Source of the DNA: Alkalinema sp. CACIAM 70d | Lineage (GTDB): Bacteria; Cyanobacteriota; Cyanobacteriia; Leptolyngbyales; Leptolyngbyaceae | Direction: 5' to 3' | DNA length: 64,000 nt | Assembly: GCA_002148405.1 (NCBI GenBank) | Contig: MUGG01000029.1 | Span: 27,044 to 91,043, forward strand | Shown: positions 35,308-44,575 of the stretch, piece after piece | Numbering within the stretch: the stretch's first letter is position 1 | Layout: every line of letters begins with the position of its first letter | Made by a program: the position numbers and the translations under genes | The notes under the pieces: model-generated | What the model saw: only the letters and a program-made list of their open reading frames with translations | Database searches by the model: none | Told to the model about the DNA's origin: nothing

Positions 35308-37485
35308 TTATTCCTGAACTTCCAAAATCGTAGATAACATCGCAAACTGATCGACGGCCACTTGGGCAATGGCTTGTTGATTCCGTTGGGAATCCCGATC
35401 GAGCGTGTTCAACAAATCCCCCACGATCGCTAAAGGTTCCCCATTTTGCAAATCCAAGGGACTGCCCGATCGGGTACCCCGCTGTTGTGCAATTTTCTGT
35501 AACCCTCGCAGCACATCATTCAGCGGTTCCGTACTGGCTAAGGTAATTAACTCCAAAAAGCCCGCAGGCGGCTCGATCATAAATTGAAAGCGATCGTTGC
35601 TGGCGGGAACCATACGATGTTCCTGGGGAGCCAGTGGCACAGGTTTCTGCGAACCATCCCAGAGCAACGGGTGCAAAATTGTCAAATCCCCATTACTCGC
35701 GATCGCTAAAACTGCCACATGCAACGGTTGACGATCCTGATTAATCAGCTTCAAGGCAATTTCCGATCCCGCTTTGACCGCTTTGACTGGAGCCGATCGT
35801 CGCTGTTGACGGTTGCCAGCGCCCCGACTTTCCGTTGCACTGACGAGGGTTTCCCGTTTGCGATCGAGCACTTCTACCGTTACCTTCAGCGTTGAACTAT
35901 TCCCATTCGTTAGTGTTTTTAAAACCTTGACTGCCAGTAAACTTTGCAAACGTTGGGCTAAACGTTCCAATTCTGATCCGCCTGCGGCTAAACCATTGGG
36001 CAGGATTTTCAGATCCGTCGTGTTTAACTCCAATTGCCCTTGGTTATTGCGATGCAGAATGTAATCCACTGCTTGATCGGGACGATAGGACACAAGTTCT
36101 AAGCGTTGGGCTGGAATCCGTCGGGTATTCACTAAGTTATTTTTCAGTTGCTGTAAATTATCTGTCACTGCTGGAGTGACCCCGATTCGTAAAGCCGTCT
36201 CGATCGCAATTCCCCGCACCTGTTCCTGTAATAAAGCACCTGGAACGATCGCCGATTTAGGAGCTCCTTCCAGGGTTCCATAGCCCACTAAGCCAGTGCG
36301 TCCCCGTTGACGAATGTATCCCAACGCCTGCCCCGTAGAATTCACGATCGCAAATTTCGCATTTTTGGAAAACGCATCTAAGCTTTCCGGAGAAATTCCC
36401 CCGAGCCAAAACTCCACCCGATCGCCCTGCACCGACTGCACCACCGCTTCTGCGGCGGGTTGGGAGGGATTGATTAAGTAAATGGGTTGTTGCTGGTAAT
36501 TGCTACCGGGTTTAGTTTCAAAAATGGGATCTTGCACGATCCGTGAGGTTTTTGCTAGATCCTTAGTACTACGCCCCAGATCGATAAAAACATTGCCTAA
36601 CGTTTGGTCACTCGTCGCCTGCCACAAATAGCGCGTCAGCAAATAGGTAAACGCCCCTGCATAGAAATCCCCAAAGGAAACGTCCGCCGAAAATTGGTTA
36701 CGTTGGGCTGACCCTAGCATGACGCCCTTAGCAATCCCCTGTTGTCGTCGTTGCTGCAATTCCGCCGTTGTCCAGCCCATCGCCTGCATCCAGCGATCCT
36801 GATCCGCTAACTCCGCCTCGCTGGGATTGGGAGCCGCTAGGTTATCCCGAAAAATCGATCGCAGCACCGTTTGGTCGATCGCGGTTTCTGCTTTACGGCT
36901 CGCCCCCCCGGAGTGGCAACAATCTAGTACTGCGGTAAAGTTCTCCGTTTTCAACGCAGCAGTTAATAGGAACAAACTACGTCCCATAATACTGTTGACA
37001 GAAGTTTGGAGATTGCGATCGCCATCGTTGTTGGTAATTTGATAGTCGATCGGAACAATCACACCATTTAAGCCATCTTCACTAATGGGTTTAGGATCAC
37101 GCACCCGCCCCCCATGGCCAGAAAAATGGAAAACAACTACATCTCCCGGTTTCGCCTGCTGAATCAGGTGTTCCTCAAACGCTTGAATGATATTTTGCCG
37201 CGTCGGTTGCAGCGTCTCCGGTTGCAGAACCAAAATATCCTGAGCCTTAAACCCAAAGCGATGAATCAACAGTTCCCGTTGTAATTGCACATCCGTTGCG
37301 CAACCCCGCAGCGATCGAATCCCCTTGGGATACTGATTAATCCCTACCAACAACGCCAGCTTACGTGGAGTGGACTGCGCTAACACCCGTCCCATTTGAT
37401 CGCCGGAATGCTGGAAACTGGCCGGACTCAGGCCGATCGTAGCCAACGTAGTAGCAGCAAATTCCAAAAAGTGGCGACGTTTCAT
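35308..37485 (-). CDS. Caspase-like protease with exported N terminus and DUF4384
   Basis: 725 residues. The start MKRRHFLEFAATTLATIGL has a twin-arginine-like motif and a hydrophobic core, so export by Tat is likely. The peptidase C14-type domain follows: LALLVGINQY, catalytic histidine in VVFHFSGHGG (about 125) and cysteine in VLDCCHSGG (about 188). Both dyad residues are present, so it may be active as an orthocaspase. The C-terminal part (IALKLINQDRQPLHVAVLAI and DRFQFMIEPPAGFLEL) fits DUF4384. It is the last gene of the five-gene cluster, 42 bases after DUF928. Substrate unknown. Confidence 0.85.
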   Translation of the reverse strand: MKRRHFLEFAATTLATIGLSPASFQHSGDQMGRVLAQSTPRKLALLVGINQYPKGIRSLRGCATDVQLQRELLIHRFGFKAQDILVLQPETLQPTRQNIIQAFEEHLIQQAKPGDVVVFHFSGHGGRVRDPKPISEDGLNGVIVPIDYQITNNDGDRNLQTSVNSIMGRSLFLLTAALKTENFTAVLDCCHSGGASRKAETAIDQTVLRSIFRDNLAAPNPSEAELADQDRWMQAMGWTTAELQQRRQQGIAKGVMLGSAQRNQFSADVSFGDFYAGAFTYLLTRYLWQATSDQTLGNVFIDLGRSTKDLAKTSRIVQDPIFETKPGSNYQQQPIYLINPSQPAAEAVVQSVQGDRVEFWLGGISPESLDAFSKNAKFAIVNSTGQALGYIRQRGRTGLVGYGTLEGAPKSAIVPGALLQEQVRGIAIETALRIGVTPAVTDNLQQLKNNLVNTRRIPAQRLELVSYRPDQAVDYILHRNNQGQLELNTTDLKILPNGLAAGGSELERLAQRLQSLLAVKVLKTLTNGNSSTLKVTVEVLDRKRETLVSATESRGAGNRQQRRSAPVKAVKAGSEIALKLINQDRQPLHVAVLAIASNGDLTILHPLLWDGSQKPVPLAPQEHRMVPASNDRFQFMIEPPAGFLELITLASTEPLNDVLRGLQKIAQQRGTRSGSPLDLQNGEPLAIVGDLLNTLDRDSQRNQQAIAQVAVDQFAMLSTILEVQE

Positions 37486-37527
37486 AGGACTTTATTAAGA
37501 GACTCAGGATAAGAGACTAGTACTTCT

Positions 37528-38220
37528 TCAAGATTCCCCCTCTGCACAGGGATTCGGCATGGTTTCCAGCAATTTTTGTAACTCAGCCGACGGATACCGC
37601 AGGGAAAAGATCTCTTGGAAGGCGTCGGCTTGCAGTTGTTTCTCCGCAAAAAACTGGGTTCGCCGCATCGTCCAAGTTTCCCGGCCTCCCACCACATTTT
37701 TCAGCGCACTCAACCCCTGGGCCACTTCCATCCGGCTCTCTCCCGCCATAATGCGGAAGGGATAGCGAACCAGCTGCGTTTTGCCATCGAGATCAAACAA
37801 AACCCATTCATATTCCTGACCAGGACTCAGGGGCTCTCCCAGATATTGCACATAGTTCAGGTTCTTCGCCCATTGGCCTGAAGTGGTTTTATCTAGGGCT
37901 TTTTTGCGAATATCTGCTTTCCAGATCACTTTTTCGGTTTGCTTCTCTTGAATCGCGATCGCCCCCGTTTTGCCTGTCCAAACCAAAGTCGGCTGCAAGT
38001 TCCAAACCTCCGCAGAGTCCCCCGGTGCGATCGGGCAAAGACTGTCGATCGGGCGAGACACCCCTGTTCCAGATTTCTTTTGGAACAGTTTCGATAACAC
38101 CCCCGTCCAAGTGGTGGGTTGTTTCTTAGGGGCTGCTTGCACTGGGAGCGCAATCATGGGAAGTACCGCTAGGCCGAGGGTCAAGGCGATGCAATTTAGG
38201 CGATTAAAAGGATGAATCAT
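37528..38220 (-). CDS. DUF928 family secreted protein
   Basis: 230 residues with a signal peptide (LTLGLAVLPMIALPVQAAPK, cleavage likely after VQA). The body has the DUF928 pattern: SLCPIAPGD, TLVWTGKTGAIAIQE, PGQEYEWVLFDLDG and RTQFFAEKQLQADAFQEIF. It is known mainly from cyanobacteria, has no defined function, and is predicted to be periplasmic. The start chosen at 38220 overlaps the end of the CHAT-CHASE2 gene by 17 bases, a sign of translational coupling; the frame also opens at 38250. It precedes the exported caspase gene. Confidence 0.82.
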   Translation of the reverse strand: MIHPFNRLNCIALTLGLAVLPMIALPVQAAPKKQPTTWTGVLSKLFQKKSGTGVSRPIDSLCPIAPGDSAEVWNLQPTLVWTGKTGAIAIQEKQTEKVIWKADIRKKALDKTTSGQWAKNLNYVQYLGEPLSPGQEYEWVLFDLDGKTQLVRYPFRIMAGESRMEVAQGLSALKNVVGGRETWTMRRTQFFAEKQLQADAFQEIFSLRYPSAELQKLLETMPNPCAEGES

Positions 38221-40617
38221 AGGTACTTTTCTTGAGTGCAGGAATAACATACAGTCCCAGGGTTGCTACAGGTAAAAAATAGGGTAGCAAAACTGAAGCG
38301 GTAATAAAGGTTTGCAGGCTCACCAAGCCATAGATACCCATTCCGATCGCGAAGTTCCTGATTTTTACAGTTCGATATTGATTGCGTTGTGTTCGTCGTC
38401 GATCGTCGTTGATCCATATCTGTCCTCCTAAGCCCGCCAGAGCAATCATTAGGAAATCGGGAATGGGAACCACCAAGCGTTGCTGTAACAGGTGATGCAC
38501 CATGTAGGCATGGGCTTCTGCCCCCGTCAAGCTCGTTTTCGGGATGGCTCCGGGAGCTTGGCTTGACCAATAGGCGATCGCGGTGGGTAACGCAAAGTTA
38601 TCCTCCCCTCGACCATTCAGTCCCGCCTCCTCGTAGCCACCGGGCGCAATGAGCACGATCGCAGGGATTTTGTCCTCCGGTTGTAGTTGGTTGTGGAATA
38701 GTTGCTGGGCGCTGATAGAACGGTAAACCCGATCGGGGGGAATGGAGAAATCCAAAATCGGCTGAAACCAGGACTGGCCAAATTTGCGTACCCGATCGAC
38801 CCAAGGCGCAAAGTGCTGTTGGCTCAGGGATTGCGCCTGTTCTGGTGATCCATTGTGCCCTGCTTGCTGTGCCTGAGTGACACTTGCCAAAGCCAAGGTA
38901 TAGCCCAAGGGACAAATGCGATCGCAGCCTTGGGACGAGGGCAATTCCACCGTCCAAGGATAGAGAAAGGCATTGCCCTGTAAATTCGCCTCCAACTGAG
39001 CCAAGCTAGGCCGCACTCCAACAACCGTTTTACCCTGCACAATGGCCGCAAAAACAAGTAAGTTACCCCGTTGAGTCGCTTGGGCGATCGCCCGTTGCAA
39101 AGGCGGATCTTCCTGGGTCGGGCGATCGAGTAGGAAGTCGATGCCAATCACCTTGGGCGCTGGGTTCGCTGGCCCCGATTGCGTCGTCTGTAAGCGGGGA
39201 ATTTGATTGAGGACATCGCCTAAATAGCTGCGATCGATGGGATTAATCTTGCGGGCATCCAAACCTCGATCGCGGATCGATGCCTCATCAATTTGCACTA
39301 ACAACGTGGGCGGTGATGCTGCGGGAATTTGTCGGGTCACGTTGCGGTAAATCGCCTGAAGACCCAACCGACTATCCAAGAGCAAATCCTGGACAGGCAC
39401 GATTAAACTCAAGCCCGCGATCGCCGTTAAGGCCATGGCTTGTTTACGACTGGGCAGCCATGGGGCAATGCGGTGCCGCCAGCCCGTCGGCGTCAAACGA
39501 AACAGTGGCACTTCTGGATGGCGAAACAGAGAAGGAATCAGCGCAGCAGAGGGATAATGCAACGTGCGATCGTGCTCCTGTTTCAGGAATTCGCAGGCCG
39601 CGCAGAGGGCTTCATGCACATTGGCAAATTGTTCTAATTGCCGAATAAATTCCGTGAAAAACAGTTGCGCCACTTGGTTGTGAATGGGTTCCCGCATGAT
39701 GGCGACTTGGCTCAACCCTAAATCAATTAAGGCATTGGCAATACGCAGTCCTTTGCAGGAATTGAAAATGGCAAATTGCAGTCCGGCAGCTTTGGCTTGT
39801 AGCAAGTGCGGTGCAATTTCCTGGACTAGAATCGACTGTCCCGGCGCGATCGCGAGTTCTCCCCCGGTGTAGGTCGTTTCGTCGCTGTGTCCTGCAAAAA
39901 AATCACATCCCAACCTAAGGGGTCGGTAATGGCTTGGGTAATTTCAGTTTTGAGTTCGGCGGCGGTTCGATCGGCCTGTCCCCCCACAAAGCTGACTGTC
40001 AGGTTTTTCAACGCATTCACTTCCGACTGAAAATCCAATCCGGTGCTGTCCCCCAGGATGGCGAGAATTCGCGCTTTGCCTTTGCGGCGGAGTTGTCCCG
40101 GTTCATGGCGAAGATTGGTCGGAGTGCGGGCAAAGCGAATGGTTTTGCGATTGCCGAATTCAGTGCCAATGTTCCAAGTTTCCCAGGGTAAATATTCCAG
40201 TTCGATCGGCTTGCAAGTAATGAAGACATCAACGATCTCACCTTCAGCTTTGGCAATCGTCGATCGAATCGGTAGCAGTTCACCACAATTGAGCCATTGG
40301 TGAAACTGACGTAACCATTGGTCTTCTGCATCGACTAACGTTTTACGGCGATCCTTCGCTGCCCCCGCCAGACTCCCGCTACTTTGCACCCGCGCCCGCA
40401 GTCCAGAGGGGGAGTCTGATTCAGGAAGAGAGGGCGATCGATCGATCGCGATCGGGGCGTTCCAATGGGAGTAGTAATCAACATAGGCGTTGTGCCAGGT
40501 TTGATAGAGGGTTGTTAGGGCTTCGGGATAGGGCACTTCCACCATGAGTTGCTGACCCTGTCCCCAGCCCAGTTCAAAAATGCAAGTTTCTTTAACGCGA
40601 AAGATTTTGAGACGCAT
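38204..40617 (-). pseudogene. CHAT protease-CHASE2 membrane sensor gene, split by a one-base frameshift
   Basis: Frame one (39826-40617) starts MRLKIFRVKETCIFELGWGQ and runs to GWDVIF. Frame two (38204 to about 39905) resumes FFAGHSDETTYTGGELAI. Joined, they make about 800 residues: an N-terminal alpha/beta region, a CHAT (caspase-like) domain with histidine in FFAGHSDE and cysteine in FNSCKGL, one helix, a CHASE2 sensor domain (LLVQIDEASI, VIGIDFLLDRP, LTGAEAHAYMVHHLL) and two or three C-terminal helices. The break is in a run of seven T (39896-39902 in complement). Eight T would restore the frame. The junction also fits a -1 slippery site, so this may not be a dead gene. Confidence 0.75.
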
Positions 40618-40679
40618 GGGTCAGCTTTTCAGGGTAAGGTCGTTAAAGGAGATTGAAATCTACGTCTAAGGAAGTTGAG

Positions 40680-40868
40680 ATGGGCACTCCATTAAGTCAT
40701 CAATTAAAGCAGCTATCCCCGGAACGTCGGCATAAAATCTACCAGCGAACTCAACAACTGATTGCAGAGGTTTTGGCCGTTTCTCCCAATCGCCCTCCCG
40801 TCATCTTGTCGGAACTTCAGGTAATAGACACTGCTGAGTCGGAGGTCAACTGTAAGGAAATTGACTGA
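40680..40868 (+). CDS. Small hypothetical protein, antitoxin-like N terminus
   Basis: 62 residues: MGTPLSHQLKQLSPERRHKI and on through YQRTQQLIAEVLAV. The LSPERRxKI...RxQxLIAE pattern resembles the start of HigA/XRE-type antitoxins (LTPEQRAKI...RAAELIAE), but the DNA-binding helix-turn-helix that should follow is missing. It may be a truncated remnant or a small distinct protein. AAGGAA lies 6-11 bases before the ATG. It lies on the opposite strand in the 266-base gap between CHAT-CHASE2 and DUF1822. No toxin gene is adjacent. Confidence 0.4.
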   Translation: MGTPLSHQLKQLSPERRHKIYQRTQQLIAEVLAVSPNRPPVILSELQVIDTAESEVNCKEID

Positions 40869-40883
40869 GCCTAGTCAGTTCCC

Positions 40884-42029
40884 TTACGGTTGGAAGGCAA
40901 ATTGCGGTAGGGTTTCGACCTGGCCATTGGGTAACCCGATCGACACCGTAAAGGCTTCCTCATAGGTTCCAATCACCTGGGCAAACAGGTAGGCATCTTG
41001 ACTGGCCGGATCAAAGGTTTGTTCTACCAAAATGCCCGTCGGATCGCTAATTTGCAACGTGACGCCTGCGGGAAGCCGATCGGCCTGCGCCCCCAACACC
41101 ACCAGCAACGACCATTCCGGTTCTGCCCCCTCCACCGTGCCCGTAATGGCATACAGCCGCAACGGCGCATCGGCCAACGAGAGATCCTGGTAGCCACCCC
41201 GCGCATCAACGGGAATTTGGGTGCCCTGCCGCTCCAAGGATTGCAGCAATCGCGCTAACTCCAACGCCGACGTTTCCCCCGATCGCATTGCCCCCGCCGT
41301 CGCCAAGGCATTGGGTGGCAACAAGACCCAGGCCAATTCCTCCGCCACCTGATCCAACTGCCCCTGCAACCAACGCCCCACGTTCATCACCGATCGCGAA
41401 ACCGATTGTGCAACCTCCTGGGCCGCTTCGGTGACCCGTTGCGGCACTGACTGCAAGACCGATTGCGACACCGATGCCTGACTCGCCAAGGGGAACATCG
41501 CGGGATCGGCACAGCGTAGATTGAGCAACAAGTGCCCCGGCTCCCGATCGCAGGCTGCCAAAGCGAGTTCATAACTTCCAGTCGCATCCGCTGTCTGTCC
41601 AGCCAGTTGCGCTTGCAGATCCGTCTGGGCAATAAATCCCGTCACCCAAGCCTGGTTTTGCTCCTCCATGACTTGCACGAGGACATAAAAATGGGCTGGA
41701 TCCGTGAGCAGTACTTCGGGCACCGTCACCGTTTCCTCATCCACGCTGGTCATGGCTAACGACTGCACCCGAAACCCCTGGATTTGCAAAGCACTGTTGG
41801 TAGCTAGGCGGCTGGTGGCTGGGTTGGGTTGCAATCCCCGATCGCTCAGCCAAGTTTGTAAACCTGTCTGGGCCAACGTTTCTAAGTAGACGGCCCACTG
41901 TTGAGCCGAGGGAGCCTGTTGACTGGCCTGTAATGCCTGCTGGACTTGCTGATCCGTCAATTCGATCGCATCCAGGGATAACGGTTCCAGTTCAAATAAA
42001 TCCGGGGTGTCAATTAGAAAGTTCGTCAT
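40884..42029 (-). CDS. DUF1822 family protein
   Basis: 381 residues of a cyanobacterial family without known function. It begins with NFLIDTPDLFELEPLSLDAI; WAVYLETLAQTGLQTWLSDR is the usual conserved stretch. The C-terminal part (LYAITGTVEGAEPEWSLLVV, ITDPTGVLVEQ-like ISDPTGILVEQTFD) forms predicted beta sandwiches. There are no membrane helices or catalytic motifs. It lies between the sigma-like gene and CHAT-CHASE2, on the same strand. By context it belongs to the same system as the two caspase-fold proteins, perhaps as an adaptor; that is inference. Confidence 0.8.
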   Translation of the reverse strand: MTNFLIDTPDLFELEPLSLDAIELTDQQVQQALQASQQAPSAQQWAVYLETLAQTGLQTWLSDRGLQPNPATSRLATNSALQIQGFRVQSLAMTSVDEETVTVPEVLLTDPAHFYVLVQVMEEQNQAWVTGFIAQTDLQAQLAGQTADATGSYELALAACDREPGHLLLNLRCADPAMFPLASQASVSQSVLQSVPQRVTEAAQEVAQSVSRSVMNVGRWLQGQLDQVAEELAWVLLPPNALATAGAMRSGETSALELARLLQSLERQGTQIPVDARGGYQDLSLADAPLRLYAITGTVEGAEPEWSLLVVLGAQADRLPAGVTLQISDPTGILVEQTFDPASQDAYLFAQVIGTYEEAFTVSIGLPNGQVETLPQFAFQP

Positions 42030-42160
42030 AGCCTTTAGCGGAGGGTGAGAGGATCTGCAAGATGCAAGGTAGAAGTGCCAGATGAAAAATTGTCCTGACT
42101 GGTGCTCTATAGATTTCGGGGCGGGGGGACTTATTCAATTCCCCGATCGCAATTTCCAGA

Positions 42161-42213
42161 TTTTAAGCCCCAAATTTTTTAACCCCCAATTTTAAGCCCC
42201 CAATTTTAAGCCG
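42161..42213. repeat. Short tandem repeat between the sigma-like gene and DUF1822
   Basis: Three imperfect copies of a 14-bp unit, CCCCCAATTTTAAG-like, at the 3' side of the sigma-like gene. On the minus strand they give runs of T and G in alternation but no clear hairpin. Confidence 0.6.
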
Positions 42214-42215
42214 GC

Positions 42216-43646
42216 TCAGCGGGACGGCCCGATCGGTTGCAATTCATCCAAATGCTGACAGAGGGTTTTCGCAAACAGACTCCCGCTGGCATAATCCTGC
42301 ACGTAGTCCTTCGGGGTTTGGGCTTGGGCCGCCGCTTCCTCCATCAGCTTGTCAATCTGCTCATTCAGCGCCTCTGCAATCCGGCGATCGAGGGCCTGGA
42401 TTTCCTCCGGGGTCACGTACTGCGCTGCCTTTTCCAGCACAAATGCCTGGAGTTGATTTAATAGGGCATGGCGAATATCCTCCCGCAGTGCCTTGAGGTT
42501 CAGGAGTCGCGTGACTTGGTACTGGGCTTGCAGACCCACCCGTTTGGCAATCTCCGTCATCGATAATCCCTGGCAGTGGAATAATTGCAGGGCTTGCAGG
42601 AAATGGGCGGATTTGGGAGCCTTTAACCGAGTGGTGCGATCGGCCACGACCTGCTGCATCGCCGCCTGGAGACTCGTGGTGAATCCCTGACGGTAAACTT
42701 GCAAAAATTGCCCTGCCCCGCTGTCCTCCTCCGGTGGCTTATCGGCAATACGATCGGCCAGGGTAAAGTTCTCCCCCTCATCCAGCGAACTGGTTTTCAA
42801 GGATCCCCCCTTCGCCCAGACTCGATATTGCCGGATGCGATCGGCAATCATGCGCAACTGTCGCAGCACCGCCGTGGGGCTGAGATCAATCTGCTCAGTT
42901 TGTAACCACTGCGCCATCTCCTGCAATTGCTCATCCGTCGGTTGGGGACAGGAGCCTTTCACCCCCGCTTGCCGTTGTTGCAGGCGATCGCGACGATAGA
43001 CTGCATGGTAGCTTTCCAAGATGTGCTGAGCCTGCTGGATTTCCCCCGGTGTCAACGGCTGATAGGACGACAGAATATTCTCCAGCTTTTTGGGCGTCGT
43101 GTCATTGAGGATGGCCCAATCACTCAGGAGATAGACTCCGCATTCTAATAGGAAGCGATTCAGTTCCCGATGGTGCTTCACCAGGCGCACCGTCCAAGTG
43201 CTGAGGCTGCCTCGCTGGGGATCGAAACTTTCTAAGATTTGTTTGGACAGAGGTTTGTAGGCCCGAGGCTGGGTGCTGCCATCATCGTCGAGGACGAAGG
43301 GGAATAAATCCGTGCGCCGGAAGCCATGGTTTTCGCCAAACTGCATCTCTAGTTGAATGCAGACCTGCTCAATTTGGTTGGAAATGAACGATCGCAGACT
43401 TAATTCTGCCAGTTGGCTCACTTGCTCAGATTGCGCAGATTCCCCAGATTGGCTAGCTTGTCCCGCTGAGCCTGCATCCTGCATCCAAGCCATCAGTTGC
43501 TGTTGGACAGACAGGTTATTCACGGAATCCGCAATCTCAGGAAAGTGCGACAGAATAAACGCCTTAACTGCTGGCAACTCTTGGGCACGGCTGCGACCCG
43601 TATTGTCCAGTTTGACGAGTTTCCAATAACGAGAAGCAGTACTCAT
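42216..43646 (-). CDS. Sigma-70-like protein of the DUF1822/CHAT cluster
   Basis: 476 residues. The middle has ILESFDPQRGSLSTWTVRLV, which resembles the region 2 helix pattern of sigma-70 factors (YDxxRGSFxxW). Near the C terminus LQLFHCQGLSMTEIAKRVGL is a region 4-like helix-turn-helix. The long spacer and the basic tail differ from housekeeping sigma factors, so it is a distant member or a sigma-derived regulator. An ATG at 43646 is preferred over an upstream TTG at 43688. It is the first gene of the five-gene cluster and may control it. Promoter preference cannot be predicted. Confidence 0.65.
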   Translation of the reverse strand: MSTASRYWKLVKLDNTGRSRAQELPAVKAFILSHFPEIADSVNNLSVQQQLMAWMQDAGSAGQASQSGESAQSEQVSQLAELSLRSFISNQIEQVCIQLEMQFGENHGFRRTDLFPFVLDDDGSTQPRAYKPLSKQILESFDPQRGSLSTWTVRLVKHHRELNRFLLECGVYLLSDWAILNDTTPKKLENILSSYQPLTPGEIQQAQHILESYHAVYRRDRLQQRQAGVKGSCPQPTDEQLQEMAQWLQTEQIDLSPTAVLRQLRMIADRIRQYRVWAKGGSLKTSSLDEGENFTLADRIADKPPEEDSGAGQFLQVYRQGFTTSLQAAMQQVVADRTTRLKAPKSAHFLQALQLFHCQGLSMTEIAKRVGLQAQYQVTRLLNLKALREDIRHALLNQLQAFVLEKAAQYVTPEEIQALDRRIAEALNEQIDKLMEEAAAQAQTPKDYVQDYASGSLFAKTLCQHLDELQPIGPSR

Positions 43647-43688
43647 ATCTCTGTGCGATCGTTCCAATGCTTGAAGTTTTATTACCAA

Positions 43689-44031
43689 TGGTTTATTTCA
43701 GTTAAGTTCGATTATTTTTAATTAACCTTCACTGTAACTAACTGGGTACTTTGAAAATCTGATGAGATGGATGCAAAGATCGTGACTGAATGGGTCGATT
43801 CTAACTTGCCTCATCCTTTAGATTAGGCATGATTTGGAAAGTCTGCCAAGCACATACAGCCTACCAGCGAAGTCTACCAGCACCTAGGAAAATATACTTA
43901 TCTGGCTGAAATATAGCAATTTGCAATTGTGGACCTTGCAAAAAAGGAATATCTGACTACACAATCTCTAGCAAAGGTTGGTCAATACTTAAACTAGGAT
44001 AGTTTTAGCTAAATTGAATGCTCTTAGCTCT
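43689..44031. other. Intergenic region
   Basis: About 340 bases between divergent genes. It is AT-rich, should carry the promoter of the caspase cluster, and contains a loose direct repeat of CTACCAGC. No gene or RNA seen. Confidence 0.4.
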
Positions 44032-44385
44032 ATGAATGCTCACCAGTTTCAACGGCATCCAGTCTGGGAACGCCTCAATCAAGGACGTCAAGCCAAGGCG
44101 GCTAAAGGGGGATATGCAGGGTATGGTGCGCCTGCCTTTGGTCAGCAGTCGATCGATGGTGAACTCGTCGAAAATCCTAATGAACAAGAAATTATTGAAC
44201 TGATTCGCCGTCACCATAAATCCGGTAAGTCCCTGCAACAAATTGCTGATTGGTTGAACAGTCAAGGGTACACAACAAAACGTGGCCAACAGTGGCGGCG
44301 AGTGTCTGTCAAGCGAGTTTTAGATCGTCTATATGGAAGAGCGCCCCGGCTATCTGGAGAGGAAACTCACCTCGATGAAGACTGA
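44032..44385 (+). CDS. Stand-alone recombinase-domain protein (serine recombinase, DNA-binding part)
   Basis: 117 residues that match only the Recombinase domain of large serine recombinases: QAKAAKGGYAGYGAPAFGQQ, ELVENPNEQEIIELIRRHHK, SLQQIADWLNSQGYTTKRGQ and WRRVSVKRVLDRLYG. The N-terminal resolvase domain with the catalytic serine is missing, and no remnant is visible upstream. It could bind DNA but not cut it. Small proteins of this kind recur in cyanobacteria, so it may be a retained family rather than a random fragment. ATG 44032 is chosen; TTG 44014 is also possible. Confidence 0.65.
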   Translation: MNAHQFQRHPVWERLNQGRQAKAAKGGYAGYGAPAFGQQSIDGELVENPNEQEIIELIRRHHKSGKSLQQIADWLNSQGYTTKRGQQWRRVSVKRVLDRLYGRAPRLSGEETHLDED

Positions 44386-44575
44386 GTGGCTGCACTAATC
44401 TGATTGAACTAAGGGATTGCTAGAAAAATATCCCCAATTCATACCTACCTGTCATCTCCGCCTCCACTTGAAATTGTCAAAATCGTAGAGGATCCAAGAT
44501 TTCTAACGAAGGATATCGAGCCTAGTCGATCGGTTTTAGCCGATAATATCCAGAGCCTTTTATGGATGACTGGCC

